Origin: Trichobilharzia regenti
Taxonomy: Eukaryota; Platyhelminthes; Trematoda; Strigeidida; Schistosomatidae
NCBI GenBank assembly: GCA_944472135.2
Contig: OX235263.1
Span: forward strand, 84,414,721-84,478,720
DNA: 64,000 nt
Direction of reading: 5' to 3'
Shown here piece by piece: positions 1-10,367 of this stretch. The translations under genes and the position numbers were made by a program. How positions within the stretch are numbered: the stretch's first letter is position 1; every line of letters begins with the position of its first letter. The notes below the pieces were generated by a model. That model had not been told where the DNA came from. It did not search any database and saw only the letters and a program-made list of their open reading frames with translations.

Positions 1-365
1 CCATCACGACACAAACATTTACACAGATATACAAATAGACAGCGAGATGAATATAGTCATCTAACAATCGAAAGTCAAATAATAACCGTATCTTGAAAAA
101 CTCTACCCGTTTATTGTTTTTGAAATTCGAACAATAATATAAACACATAACCTGTCAGATGAGTAAATTCTCTTGTAACCGCACATACACACACGCACAC
201 ACTTCCTGTTTCCAGTATCCGGAACACTATCTATTTTCGTGTGCTTCAATAAAGAAAAAAATCGATTATAGTCTGAGTTGAAGTATTTCTCATGTCAGTG
301 AGTATAATGTCATTGAGAACTGAGAATCAAACAATAGGTATTCATAGGTAATGATTACCAGTGGA
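1..365. other. AT-rich stretch, no feature recognised
   Basis: No coding frame, tRNA-like box or repeat family was recognised here. There is a short CA-rich run near 185-203. Confidence 0.5.
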
Positions 366-580
366 ATTCTAGTGTGTCGCTGGCTCTGCAGCATAATCCA
401 CACATCGCCTAGGATTCGATCCCTTGCTTAGCCGCTTGGAAGCTCGATGAAGAGGGAAGGTTGGGAGTGAGACTAGCAACTGCACTTTGTGAAAAACACA
501 ACTGCTACTTGAAACTCCAAAGTTTAAGCTTGAAGCCTTACGTTGCAAGTAGTGGAATCCAAGATGCATGTTTCATCCTA
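366..580 (+). repeat. tRNA-headed SINE copy (family sharing the RTE 3' tail), degenerate
   Basis: The head has a B-box-like GATTCGATCCC near 413-423. The middle matches the pattern of the copies at 34,225-34,450 and 63,300-63,530 (GAGGGAAGGTTGGGA, then an ACAACTGCTAC motif and a GCTTGAAGCC tail). The tail is the 3' end also found on RTE LINE copies in this window. Sequence decay is substantial. Confidence 0.6.
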
Positions 581-734
581 ACTGAGACTTATCATCTGAA
601 TGTCCTTGCATTTCATAGTAAGTGAGGGTGTTCCCAATTGATAGCTGAACCCACCACTACCAGTCGTTTAAAACCAAGCAGCATAATGCATTAAGAACCA
701 CCTAGTGGGTAATATTTGTTATTTTTAGGACCAA

Positions 735-1100
735 AATATTCAGTTTAGTTGCATGGAGGATTTCATCATGGGCTGACATCAGTTAGAGAAATACTGGGAA
801 ACCTGGGAGTACTGGACAGCCAACTGTTTCGTCCTAGTTTGGGACTTTTCACAGTACGCACCTATCGAGAGGTTCAAACACAAGACATTCTGGTTACAAG
901 GCGAACGAGCTTGTACACCATTTAGCCACTCACTGGGACCCGACTCCTCAATAGCTAGTCCATGAATTCTAACTTCTGCCAATTCGTCACATAGCGCCAC
1001 CATTTCTCAATGTCTTCTTCCATGAGTTACTGCATCAGCTTCAACCTCCTGTACCATTCTGGTCACGGTTTCCCACTAGAACCTCAGGAAACTCCCTAAA
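735..1100 (-). repeat. Sm-alpha-like SINE copy
   Basis: Read on the minus strand it has a tRNA-like head, a B-box-like segment, then a hammerhead-like block: GTCCCAAACTAGGACGAAAC preceded by CTGTGAAAA where the ribozyme core should read CTGATGA. It ends in TCTCTAACTGATGTCAGC and a CATGATGAAATCC tail. The same body recurs many times in the first 24 kb. Sm-alpha elements are known in Schistosoma mansoni to carry hammerhead ribozymes; this copy has lost the core. Confidence 0.75.
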
Positions 1101-1430
1101 TCTAAAATTCAATTAAATAAAAGCAATAAGAAGACGTAATTTTTCTGAATCGTGTAATGTGTATTTGTGCAACACATTTCGAAAAATCTAATCACACACG
1201 GACTTGTCATTGGAATATATGTGAAATTAATAAAGAGTTAGCAAATGAGAAAATAGCCTTAGGTCAAGTTAAAAGGACGTATTGAAGGTTAAAATAACAA
1301 TGAAAATCATTAAACCAAATAACAGAGGTAACAGTACATCTACACTAGCTAGTATCAAAATAAACTTTACCAAGAAAGGTTAAGTATGATGAGGAACTGT
1401 TTTTGAATTCACGAAGGTGATTTAAACGTC
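1101..1430. other. No feature recognised
   Basis: AT-rich sequence between a SINE and a PLE fragment. I see no coding signal. Confidence 0.4.
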
Positions 1431-1434
1431 CTAA

Positions 1435-1965
1435 TTGCCAGCCATGGCCTCCACAAGCTTTAGGCTACGTCCTAAACACGTTTTATAGATAGGTTTAAAA
1501 GATCTGTTAACATCAATTTTATGTCCTGTCTCTATAATATGTTTCGTAATAGAAGAGCTAGGTCTCCTGTTCTCACCGTTAATAGGTTCTGAAGATCCCA
1601 TTTGCTTCTGGAGCCATTTAGGAATATGCTCTGAAGCCAGCTCCTACTTACAGAGACTGATGAGTGCCCTTTCCTTTGTATGCGTGTCCACACGTACGTT
1701 CAAATTAGTAAATACAGTGGGATGCGACATCACTTTCCGCATGTTCAAAGCGCTTAGATGGATATATTGCCTTCACATTCTCAATTATTACGATATTAGC
1801 TGCATTAGAAGCTTTTTTAGTGGCAGCGTTCAATCTTTGTCTAGTTATCAAGCTGCTATGATGCCCCACGTAGGGTAGCTTGATGTACACGTGTTTCTTA
1901 GGGGCGAGTTGTAGAGTGGGTTTTGGTGTTCTGACTACTTTATATCTTGTCTGGCTTTGTGTCAA
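1435..1965 (-). mobile_element. Penelope-like element, 3' endonuclease fragment (decayed)
   Basis: The minus strand reads through the region linking the PLE reverse transcriptase to its GIY-YIG endonuclease: a KKHVYIKLPYVG segment followed by RQRLNAATKKA, the same layout as the better-preserved copy at 25,630-26,220. Further on, frames broken by stops give HIPKWL, a TKHI..TGH motif and a C-terminal SLKLVEAMAIR segment, all typical of the endonuclease end. The fragment lacks the reverse transcriptase core and is not a functional gene. Confidence 0.7.
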
Positions 1966-1979
1966 CTTTATTTTTTCTT

Positions 1980-2640
1980 CATCAAGTTTGTCTTCAGTGC
2001 ATATTTTTTGGATTCTACTGAAGAGGCACCTTACTAAGGAAGGCTCTTTTGTACCGAACAGGGCAGAAACTGTGATAATTAAGATACTGTCCTGTCCAGG
2101 TGTTGCTGATGCCTGAGATGAATAGTTCTATGCCGATCATAGAGACAAGGAGTGATCTAGACACCGGACAGCCATTTCGGTAGTTCGCGACCGAGCTCAC
2201 CAAAGGTGTACCCCATCTGACTCAACGCAGAGAGCTAAATCACTTCAAACCAACCGATTTCTGGGCACACTAGTGATACTATAAATAAAATTCACATTGC
2301 ACAAAACTACATACTACAAATGTAAATACGCTTGCTTTCTTGATTAACATTTATAGTATCATACAGAACACATACTGATGAACCTGACAAGTTGTATTTA
2401 TCCTATGCTTTTTAAAGAAAATTTCGTATTAAAATATTTTTTCCTGTGTACATTTTATCAGCGCCATTGTATTCTTGAACTGCATTACATTTGCTGCACA
2501 TTTATCAGAAAATCTCGCTTCACACCGATACCTACATAATGTCATGGATGAAAAGAGGTGGTAGGTTCAAAAGCTAAACGTATAATTTGATTTTCACTAG
2601 TTGGTTTCTAAGGATTAAGTTTGTTTTAACGAGTTAATCG
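1980..2640. other. No feature recognised
   Basis: No convincing coding frame or repeat head was seen. The small open frames here overlap the end of the PLE fragment or are AT-driven. Confidence 0.35.
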
Positions 2641-2740
2641 CCGGTTGATATCAGTTAGAGGGAGAACCATTGAAAACCAGCACTGGAGTATTTGACAGTC
2701 AGCTGTTCCATCCTAGCTTGGGAATCGTGCCCCAAGTGCT
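2640..2740 (-). repeat. Sm-alpha-like SINE fragment
   Basis: It contains the conserved end of the SINE, GTTGATATCAGTTAGAG, then an ACTGGAGTATTTGACAG block and a decayed TCCTAGCTTGGGA block corresponding to the ribozyme stem II region. It is truncated before the tRNA-like head. A plus-strand tRNA-like stretch with CTAGTGGATAACGC and GGGATCGAGCG (2,743-2,795) follows directly. Confidence 0.55.
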
Positions 2741-2989
2741 CTAGTGGATAACGCTTCGGTGTTAGAAACTATGGACACTGGGATCGAGCGTCGGTGGCAT
2801 CATCACTCACTGACTGAGGAATGCAGGTACATACAGCCTATCATTTGCAAAATAGGACGAAATTCGCGTTGTCCTGGAATCCACTGCTGATCACCATCCA
2901 CCAATTAACTTCTAATTTCATATTCGTAAAAACAAATCCATACCTAACAAACCAACTATTGAAAATTAATCTGATGCTCGCCAGTGGCT

Positions 2990-3375
2990 CGCTCCAGGAT
3001 GGAGTTTCTTGGAGTTCTAGTGCGAGAAGTAGTAACCAGCGAAGTTCATCCAGTCAAGTGTGAGGATCGATGTCCCACCGATGACATTGGTTGATGCCAG
3101 TCGCTCTAAATTAATCACGAATCGGTAGAAGTTAGAATTCATGGACTGCTCATTGAGTCAGGTGTATCCCAGTGGCTGAATGGTCTACGAACTCTCTAGC
3201 CTTGTAACCGGAAGGTCATGGGTTCGAATTCTGATGATGAGTGCGTACTGGCGATGATTCCCATACTAGGATGCAACAGCTGGCTGTCGAGTGCTCCATT
3301 GCTGATTTTCAATGGTTCTCTCTCTCTCCCTCTCTGACTGATATCAGTCCATGATAAACTCGTATATTTTTGAAT
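2990..3375 (+). repeat. Sm-alpha-related SINE, variant shared with 11,905-12,275
   Basis: From about 3,010 to 3,350 this is nearly identical to 11,930-12,270, including the (TC)n run, so the two copies are recent or gene-converted. It has the tRNA-like head (CCAGTGGCTGAATGG and GGGTTCGAATTC). The hammerhead-like region is decayed: GTACTGGCGATGATTCCC where CTGATGA and stem II are expected, and GATGCAAC in place of GACGAAAC. Confidence 0.7.
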
Positions 3376-3399
3376 TTCCATGGAATTATGCTGATATAT

Positions 3400-3790
3400 T
3401 TTGGCGTATATATTGAAACGCCCTAAAACCCACTAAATGAAGTAGATGGTGCCACTTCAAAAAAAAACACAACAAAACAACAAAAACAATATGCCATACA
3501 ATCGCCCTTATCATTCATCTGTATAAAGATTGTAATCAGTTTGAATTAATTCCAATATGAATATTAATCATGCATATTTATTGTTATTCATGACGATTTT
3601 AAAATCTTTTGAAATCTGATTCTCAATTCAGCATTATTTTCATGCATATTATCACGTGCATATTTTTTATCAAATATAATCTGTTGATAATTGCTTCGCC
3701 TATACCCCTTGAAATTACAATGTCGGTGTTACTTAAAAAATAAATTAATGTTGTCAATACCAATAATTACCAAAGGTTGGTTTCCAAGGC
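3400..3790. other. AT-rich, no feature recognised
   Basis: An A-rich run lies near 3,460-3,490. I see no gene or recognisable element. Confidence 0.4.
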
Positions 3791-3799
3791 TTTGTTCAT

Positions 3800-4095
3800 A
3801 AGCTGACATCAGTTAGACAGCCATTGGATGACCATCAATGAGTACTGGACGATTGTTTTATCCTAGTATGGAAATCTTCATCAGTATGCACCCACCAGGG
3901 TTCGAATTCGAGACCTTCCAGTTCTTAGACCACTCAACCACTGGGACTCGATCCATTGACCCAGTTCACGATACACATAGCACTACCACCAGCTGGTGTC
4001 ATAAGTGAGTAATTGTTCTCTCTCTGTAGTTGCAACTCCCCTCGTGAAGTCCAATTAACCTCTTGTATAGTGCCAGTCACTTTCAAGCATCAGAT
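3800..4095 (-). repeat. Sm-alpha-like SINE copy
   Basis: It starts with AGCTGACATCAGTTAGACAG and continues through the GTACTGGACGATTGTTTTATCCTAG block, a GGGTTCGAATTCGAG B-box-like segment and CCACTGGGACTCGATCC. The order matches the other minus-strand copies. Confidence 0.65.
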
Positions 4096-4129
4096 GAATT
4101 ATCCAGTGTTGGTTTGCTAGGATTTGATT

Positions 4130-4315
4130 GGTTACAGTTCTCAGTGACTGTACGGTCTATGAGTCCACCTTGTCACTGAAAAGTTCAGGGTTCGAACCCT
4201 GGGGGACGAACTGATGAAGGCTATTAATATAGGAAGAATCAGCTTTTCAGTACTTCGTGGTTTTCTAATGGTTCTTTAACTGATGTCAGCTTGTGATCAA
4301 ACTAAGAGCGAAAAT
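4130..4315 (+). repeat. Sm-alpha-like SINE fragment with intact CTGATGA
   Basis: The tRNA-like head ends with GGTTCGAACCC. The following ribozyme-like segment retains ACTGATGAAGG (4,211-4,221), but stem II is replaced by an AT-rich stretch and GAAA reads GAAGAA. It ends with TCTTTAACTGATGTCAGC. Confidence 0.55.
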
Positions 4316-4319
4316 TCTT

Positions 4320-5170
4320 TGACTATTATTGACACATCATTGTAGAACCTGATGAAGAGGTTATGATGAAAAGAATATCTTGTATTCACTATCCCCAGTC
4401 TCTTAAAATGCATATTGGGTGTCTTTAATCTATTAAAATCCCAATTTGAAAGAAAAATCATGTCCTGGATCCGATTGCTTTCTACGAACATCCATATAAG
4501 TTCAAAAAACATCTCACTGATGACGACAGGTTCATTTGAAGTAAAGTAGAATATATTAATTGATACTCAACTTCATCAAACCTCTGATTTGAACGAAAAA
4601 TGACGACAATGAGTGATGTATGACGTCATCCTTAGACGTCCTGATGTCCTGATGTGTTGACTGTTTAATCATGTGAGGTGGAACCAGTTGCCTTTAGATC
4701 CATTAGTATTCTTTGACATAAAACTGGACCTATGCATACAAAAACGATACATACATTCTCTAGCCCTACCATGGCCAGAGTAAACTTCTTACTATAATTT
4801 TTCTCCTCTCTTTTAATATGTAAGTTCACTATTATTATTATTGTTACTATTATTATTACTACTGTTCTTAATACTTTTATTATTATTACTATTTCCACCA
4901 TCCACATTTTATTACCACTCTATTACTGTTTATTAATAACATTGCTTTCCACACAGATCTTATACAAAAATACTTTATAGCCTTTCCACTAGTTCCCGTC
5001 CATTCTACACTAGCTTATTGATTAGTCATTATCTCACACTTATTACGTCATGCCAACTTCTGTCTCCTTTCTAACTTACAATTAGTCATTTCCCTTCTTA
5101 CACCTCACACTGTGTAGTAGAATTTTCAAGGACAAAGTTTACCAGTATCTGATTGGTCAAAAACTTATGT
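4320..5170. other. AT-rich with ATT triplet runs; no gene
   Basis: It contains repeated ATTATT runs (4,829-4,900). A short open frame on the minus strand here is driven by these triplets and has no recognisable domain. Confidence 0.4.
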
Positions 5171-5179
5171 GTTTAATTA

Positions 5180-5260
5180 TAGTTACGATTGTACAGCTCA
5201 TGAAAATGAATCGTCGAAAAGAAAATTTTCTTCGCTGTTTGTGCTTTTTCTCATGACTCA
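5180..5260 (+). repeat. PLE 3' tail with decayed hammerhead-like motif
   Basis: The segment CGATTGTACAGCTCATGAAA, then TCGTCGAAAAG and TTCTTCGCTG, recurs at 17,787, 63,128 and (reverse) 16,020-16,062. The parts line up as stem I (ACAGC/GCTGT), core CTCATGA (consensus CTGATGA, so G is replaced by C), GAAA, and a stem III made of AGAAAA paired with TTTTCT. PLEs are known to carry hammerhead motifs. I infer this one is inactive. Confidence 0.5.
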
Positions 5261-5329
5261 ATATGGGAATATTTCGTTCATATTATTTGAATGTTAAGAA
5301 CATAAACACAATCATTCCAGGTTTGATGA

Positions 5330-5445
5330 AGAACCTCCGCTTCGTCCTAGTTTGGGGCTCTTCATGAGTACGTACCCACTGGGTTTCGAACCCGGGACGA
5401 GCTCGTAGAGTATTCAGCCACTGTTACCTGACTAAATGACTTCTG
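5330..5445 (-). repeat. Sm-alpha-like SINE fragment
   Basis: Minus-strand reading gives the B-box-like GGTTCGAAACCC and CTCATGAAGAGCCCCAAACTAGGACGAAG, here described in pieces: core altered to CTCATGA, stem II GCCC/GGAC partly intact. It is truncated at both ends. Confidence 0.55.
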
Positions 5446-5789
5446 GTCCGGGTTTAACCTATGAGAGGCGACATTATGATAAGTAGACTTGATCAATATA
5501 CCTAGGTGGAAGATGTGATCGAGATTCACTCAAAGACTGAAAGTTTCTCCTTAAAATTCATATTGACCAACACAATATGTTCGGAACATTTGTCCGAAAC
5601 CATTTGAATTTCTCCGGCAATTTATACGAATAAATTACTGACCACTCTTAAATAATGACAAACTCCAAATATACCAGTGAGATGTTCATGCTAAAATCGA
5701 CCTTATACACACTCCCAGAAATTATCATAATAACAAATGTGTACTCACCTGAGCAACAGACAGAGTCTCAAAAGCGTTATGCGCACACG

Positions 5790-6450
5790 CCTTGAAGTCG
5801 GTACTGAAGATATCTAGGATGACAATGACAGCTTCGCAAAACTATGACATCCAGTTTAGAGAAGGACACAATAACATAAGGAACATCAAATCATTTCAGT
5901 TACAGGCAGACAGAATAAGCATGTCAAAGCCAGTCACGGTTGGAAAAACAAGACAGACGTTCATTGATCTAAAATCACCGTGATGACCAGCAGCAATCAG
6001 CATGAAGAACAAGACTCGGATTTTCAAAAAACACTAATGTCAAGTCAGTCACTACTTCTATGCAGTTCAAAGACTTGGGATATAACTGAAAGCATTTCGA
6101 ACAGGCTTAAGAATTTTATCACCGTCTATCTTCACTTTATAATGAAGATCAGATGGTCAAAAAGCATTAAAAACAAGAATCGCTGAGAACAAACCAACCA
6201 AAGACCCATAGATCAACAAAAATGCGGAAAGAAATGGGGATGTATGGACTGGATATAAGGTAAAAATATCGTGGAATAACATTACGTTCCAGGAATACCC
6301 CGGAGTGGAAACGACGAGTTGGAATGAAGATCGTGTGAGAAAGTGATGCGAGACTGTGGGCAGTCGTGGAACCAGATAAAGAGAACTGCAGAGAACAGTG
6401 TTAAATGGAGATGTCCTATGTTCCATAGAGAACCCAGGAGAATAGTTATA
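5790..6450 (+). mobile_element. RTE-type LINE, 3' fragment (broken)
   Basis: Three frames together give the C-terminal part of an RTE polyprotein: GKTRQTFIDLKS, then SSQSLLLCSSKTWD (the LLYGCETW region) and MKIRWSKS (the IRWPD region). Internal stops and frameshifts break it. The end carries the RTE tail (ATGTTCCATAGAGAACCCAGG at 6,417-6,437) followed by ATAATAACA. It belongs to the same family as 14,128-15,390. Confidence 0.7.
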
Positions 6451-6544
6451 ATAACATAGAGAAAGTGAATGACTTCACTCTACACAATTTACTAATAAGA
6501 AAAGCAAAAGACAGTTTCAGGGTAGAAACTTTTTTCAAGTATTG

Positions 6545-6880
6545 GTGTTTGTAGGGATTTTGTTTGATTTGTTAGAGGGTTTCATCATTAGCTGACATCT
6601 ATGAGCTCGCCTTATAACCAGAAGGTCGTGGGTTGGAACTTTGTGGTGTGGGTATGTACTGTGAAGAGTCCCAAACGATGACGAAACGGCTATCCAGTAT
6701 TCCCTATAGGTTTTCCACTGGTTCTCTAACTGATTTCAGCTCACGATGAAATCCTCCAGCTATCCCATCAAACAAAATCCCTACAAAAACGAATACTTGA
6801 AAATTGATGTGATGCTCACTTGCTACTGGGCTATTCGAGTAGGGAGTTTCCTGAGGTTCTAGTGGGAAGTCGTGACCAGA
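6545..6880 (+). repeat. Sm-alpha-like SINE copy joined to an RTE 3' end
   Basis: GACATCTATGAGCTCGCC and CCAGAAGGTCGTGGG form the tRNA-like head; GTACTGTGAAGAGTCCC and GATGACGAAAC form the hammerhead-like block, with the core CTGATGA reduced to CTGTGA. The tail TCTCTAACTGATTTCAGC follows. At about 6,875-6,885 it abuts the 3' end of the minus-strand RTE element. Confidence 0.6.
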
Positions 6881-8905
6881 ATGGTACTGTCTCTGTCTGT
6901 TTTCGACATAGAACTTTGCACAAATGTGCGGAAGTTCAAGTCGCCACATTCCGTGTAGCACGCGAAGCAAGAGAAGAAAGTACAAGAAAAGCATAATAGA
7001 AACAGTGAGCAGAGGTGTGAGACAAAGGAGTAATAAAGAAATACAAAACAGTTTCATTGAAGATCATAAGTCACAGGGAGTGGATGCATCTGCGCCACTG
7101 AGAACGATTTTGAGCCATGTCACCAATTGTTTCCAACCATAGATTTTTACCGTCCCGAGGACCCCAGCCTGGAAGTCTACACCTTTCTACGTGGCTTAGA
7201 CCAACTGTTGTGGATTTCATTGACTGATGCCAAGTTTTTGTTTGACCGCCGCTAGCTTTTTTCCAGCCTGACCCTATATCCGCTAACATTGCTCGTCGAG
7301 GGAGGCGATGGCTTGGCATACGTAACACATGTCCTAACCATCTCAGTCTTTGTAGCTTCACGACTTCGTCGATTGATTTCCCCTGTTTACCTAGAACTCT
7401 ACGCCTAACCTCCATGTTGCTCACCTTATTATGCCACTTTACACGGGAAATAGAACGCAGGCACCTATGATCAAAGACAGCTAGTCTTTTCATGTCTTCC
7501 ACTCTCAGTGGCCAGGTCTCACAACCATAAAGGAGGACGGAGCGGACTGATGAGCAGTACACCCGCCCTTTGGTCGATAGTCGAACATCTCGTCTACGCC
7601 AGAGTCGGCGTAAACTAACAAATGCGAAACGAGCCCCTTGTATTCGTGCTGAGATTTCGTCAGAGATCAGCCCGTTGGGGCTGATGGTACTTCCCAAATA
7701 AGTGAAGCGGTCAACGTGCTCTACCACTTCACTTCCTATTTTTAAACTAGGCGTCGATGTAGTCCAGTCCTGTAACATCATCTTGCATTTGGCGGGAGCG
7801 AATCGCATGCCAAACATTCGTAGATTGCGGCTCAAGGTGTTTAGAAGACTCTGCATTTCGTCAGCGTCTTCGCCTAGAAGGACTATATCGTCTGCATATT
7901 CCAAGTCAACGAGATTATTCCCCGGTAGCAAGTCAATCCCTGAGTCGCTGAAGTCACCTAGGGTTAAGTCCATTAACACATCTATGATGAAGTTGAATAG
8001 AAAAGGAGATAATGGGCATCCTTGACGGACACCACTGGTCGTCATCAGTTCAGATGACAGCTCGCCGTAAGCCCTCACCTGGCTGTATGAGTACGAGTAG
8101 AGTGCCTTAATCAGTGCAATATATTTTCTTGGAATTCCCTTTACAGCCAAGCATCTCCAGAGAACTTCCCGATCGACAGAGTCGAATGCTGCCTTTAGGT
8201 CAAGAAATATAATGACTGTTGGACGCCGGTAGGAATGCCTATGTTCTAGAATCTGTCGGAGGGTGAAGATATGATCAATACACCCTCTTCCTGGTCTAAA
8301 GCCTGCCTGGCTCTCTCGTGTTTGTGCTTCCCGAGCACCACTCAGTCTACGCATGATTATTGAGCCTAAGACTTTAGATACTATATTAGTCAAGCTAATC
8401 CCTCTGTGATTATCACAGGAAGACTTGTCTCCCTTCTTGTATATGGGGATAATCAGTGACTTACACCAACCCGATGGGACTTCTTCTGATTCCCAGACGC
8501 TGCCTAGTACCTCAGTTAATCCGGACAGTAAGCTGTCTCCACCGTACTTAAATACCTCTGGCGTCATTCCATCAGGTCCCGCTGCTTTGCCTAGTTTCAG
8601 ATTGGTGACAGCTTTAGTAACCTCAGTTAGTGACGGAGGACCTGTGTCTATATCCCATTCAGGGAGGTGTTGGATGCTCGGAAGGTTGAGCGTGGCTGTG
8701 GGCAAATTAAACTGCTCCTCATAATGCTCTTTCCAACGATCCAGTCGTCTATCCTGGAGCTAATTATAGTGCCATTTTTTTCCGAGATTGTCTCACTAAT
8801 GATTTGTCTTCTCCCACCCGTTTCCCTGATGAGTCCAAAGAGTTGCCTGGTGTTGCCTATCCTCAAAGCTTTCTCCATCTCTTTGGCTTTTGGTACAGAA
8901 GGTTG
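6881..8905 (-). mobile_element. RTE-type non-LTR retrotransposon, 5'-truncated
   Basis: A minus-strand LINE fragment of about 2 kb. Its 3' UTR (6,881-7,070) has a CACATTCCGTGTAGCACGCG block that recurs in the second copy at 16,800-17,030. The coding part runs upstream to a junction with a SINE near 8,905. The apurinic endonuclease domain expected at the N-terminus is missing, so the copy is 5'-truncated as LINE copies often are. The two copies (6.9-8.9 kb and 16.8-17.6 kb) look close in sequence. Confidence 0.85.
7071..8878 (-). pseudogene. RTE reverse transcriptase, N-terminally truncated and frameshifted
   Basis: The main frame (8,705 down to 7,071, 544 residues counted from an internal Met) contains the reverse transcriptase domain in order: GKAAGPDGMTPE (39-50), FLDLKAAFDSVDRE (167-180), GVRQGCPLSP (225-234), the catalytic LEYADDIVLLGED (268-280, YADD 270-273), YLGSTIS (336-342) and the RTE-typical LLYGCETWPL. 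The same frame is open a little further upstream (RWKEHYEEQFNLP). The preceding part (GNTRQLFGLIRETGG, up to 8,878) is in another frame, so there is a frameshift near 8,760. In life the protein would copy its own RNA at a nicked target. With no endonuclease domain and a frameshift this copy cannot be autonomous, although its RT core is intact. Confidence 0.88.
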
Positions 8906-9245
8906 AAGCTGATGCAGTAACTCATGGAAGAAGACACTGAGAAATGGTGGCGCTATGTGACGAATTGGCAGAAGTTAGAATTCATGGACTAGCTATTGAG
9001 GAGTCGGGTCCCAGTGAGTGACTAAATGGTGTACAAGTTCGCTCGCCTTGTAACCAGAATGTCCTGTGTTTGAGCCCTGATGTGTAGGTGCATTCTGATG
9101 AAGAGTCCCAGACCAGGACAAGAGAAACAGTTGTCCAGTAGTCCAGTGCTGGTTTTCCAATGGTTCTCTAACTGATGACAGCTCATGATGAAGTTCTTCA
9201 ACCAAGGATAATTTCTGTTTCATTTTCGAAGAAGTCACCATCAGT
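8906..9245 (+). repeat. Sm-alpha-like SINE, nearly full length
   Basis: It begins with GAAGCTGATGCAGTAACTCA, which also begins the minus copy at 735-1,100, and runs through TGGCGCTATGTGACGAATTG, the CCAGTGAGTGACTAAATGG tRNA-like head, and TTCTGATGAAGAGTCCCAG with AGGACAAGAGAAAC. Here CTGATGA is intact, but stem II and GAAA are shifted by insertions. It ends in TCTCTAACTGATGACAGC. Confidence 0.75.
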
Positions 9246-9590
9246 TAGGCTGCACATACGTGATCATATAACACATAAAAGTGTAAGAATCTTCTAGAAT
9301 TATATCGGGTCAGAGGTCAAAATATATAACCAACAACTAGGTGATATTATGTAATACAAATATGGAGTAAAATCACTAAAATAATCGAAATAACAACCTA
9401 TCAACTTTACACTTTTCTCAGAGTGACCTGACTTAATAAAGTCAGCCTGGAATCTTGAAACGTTCAACTTTTGTCATTCTGTCCAGATATGTAGGTTTCA
9501 AAATTCCTGACCAACAACCAATCAGATTTTGATCAATAAACACAGACACAATCCATATTTTTATGCGATTTCATTCTCTATAATATCAGT
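9246..9590. other. No feature recognised
   Basis: AT-rich sequence with no coding or repeat signature that I can identify. Confidence 0.35.
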
Positions 9591-9800
9591 CACAAAGTCA
9601 TTGAAAACCTGAGAGTGCTGGATTGTTATTTTGTCTTAGTTTGAAACCCTTCAGCAGTGTACATCCACAAATCCACCAAGGGCTAAATCCAGCACCTCTA
9701 GCCTGTTGGTTATTCAATTATCTCAGGATGGGACTCAACGACCCGTGGGTTCTAACTTCTGGCATTCATGATATACCACTAGGGGCAAGCAATGCCATCA
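9591..9800 (-). repeat. Degenerate Sm-alpha-like SINE
   Basis: The order CATTGAAAACCTGAGAGTGC, then GGATTGTTATTTTGTCTTAG and TTTGAAACCCTTCAGCAG follows the SINE's minus-strand pattern, with many substitutions. Confidence 0.45.
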
Positions 9801-9929
9801 ATGATAATGATGAAATATTCATTGAAATAAATCCAAATCCCCCACAGTATGAATCTCCACTTCCGTCTAGTTAATGACCACCGGATGTGAATATAGCAAG
9901 AACAGCAGTGGTTTGTACAGAATAATATA

Positions 9930-10065
9930 TGCTACCATCATTGTTTATTTCGTTGGCTTCTCATCAGCTGTCTCCTTACAGCCTAAAGAAATTATCATTA
10001 TTAAGTCCATGTACAGAAAAGTTCTAGCATACTTGCAAATTTCGGTTTCATGATGTCAGTTGATA
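9930..10065 (-). repeat. PLE terminal region with intact-looking hammerhead core
   Basis: On the minus strand the segment 9,967 down to 9,948 reads CTGATGAGAAGCCAACGAAA, so both invariant boxes (CTGATGA and GAAA) are present with about 9 nt between them. A related segment occurs at 29,206-29,225. Both lie downstream of a minus-strand PLE coding fragment and are flanked by TACCATCATTG on the plus strand. Stem II would be very short. Confidence 0.5.
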
Positions 10066-10367
10066 GGAGGTTCCTCAATTAGTGAACAGTGTTCAGGAAA
10101 TTCCGCTTATATAGTTTTTACACAGGCAGTTCAAGTTTAAACAAAATAAATGTATGCATACAATGATAAAGGAGTTACGTGATAAAGACGAGAGATGCGT
10201 AAGGAGCTGAGTGACTAATAAATTAGGTAACAATGTACTGAGTTCTACTGAAATCATAGAAAAAAGAGAAAAGCAAAAGCAAGATCATACCACATCAAAG
10301 GGTGGTGAGGTTGAAGCCGAAGATTATGTAATCAAATGGAGAAGTGAATAAAGACAGGCAGGAAAGA

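Noticed and set aside
4665..4907. 80-codon minus-strand frame with Ile/Val-rich N-terminus
   Set aside because: The hydrophobic part is produced by ATT/ATA triplet repeats; no splice or domain support.
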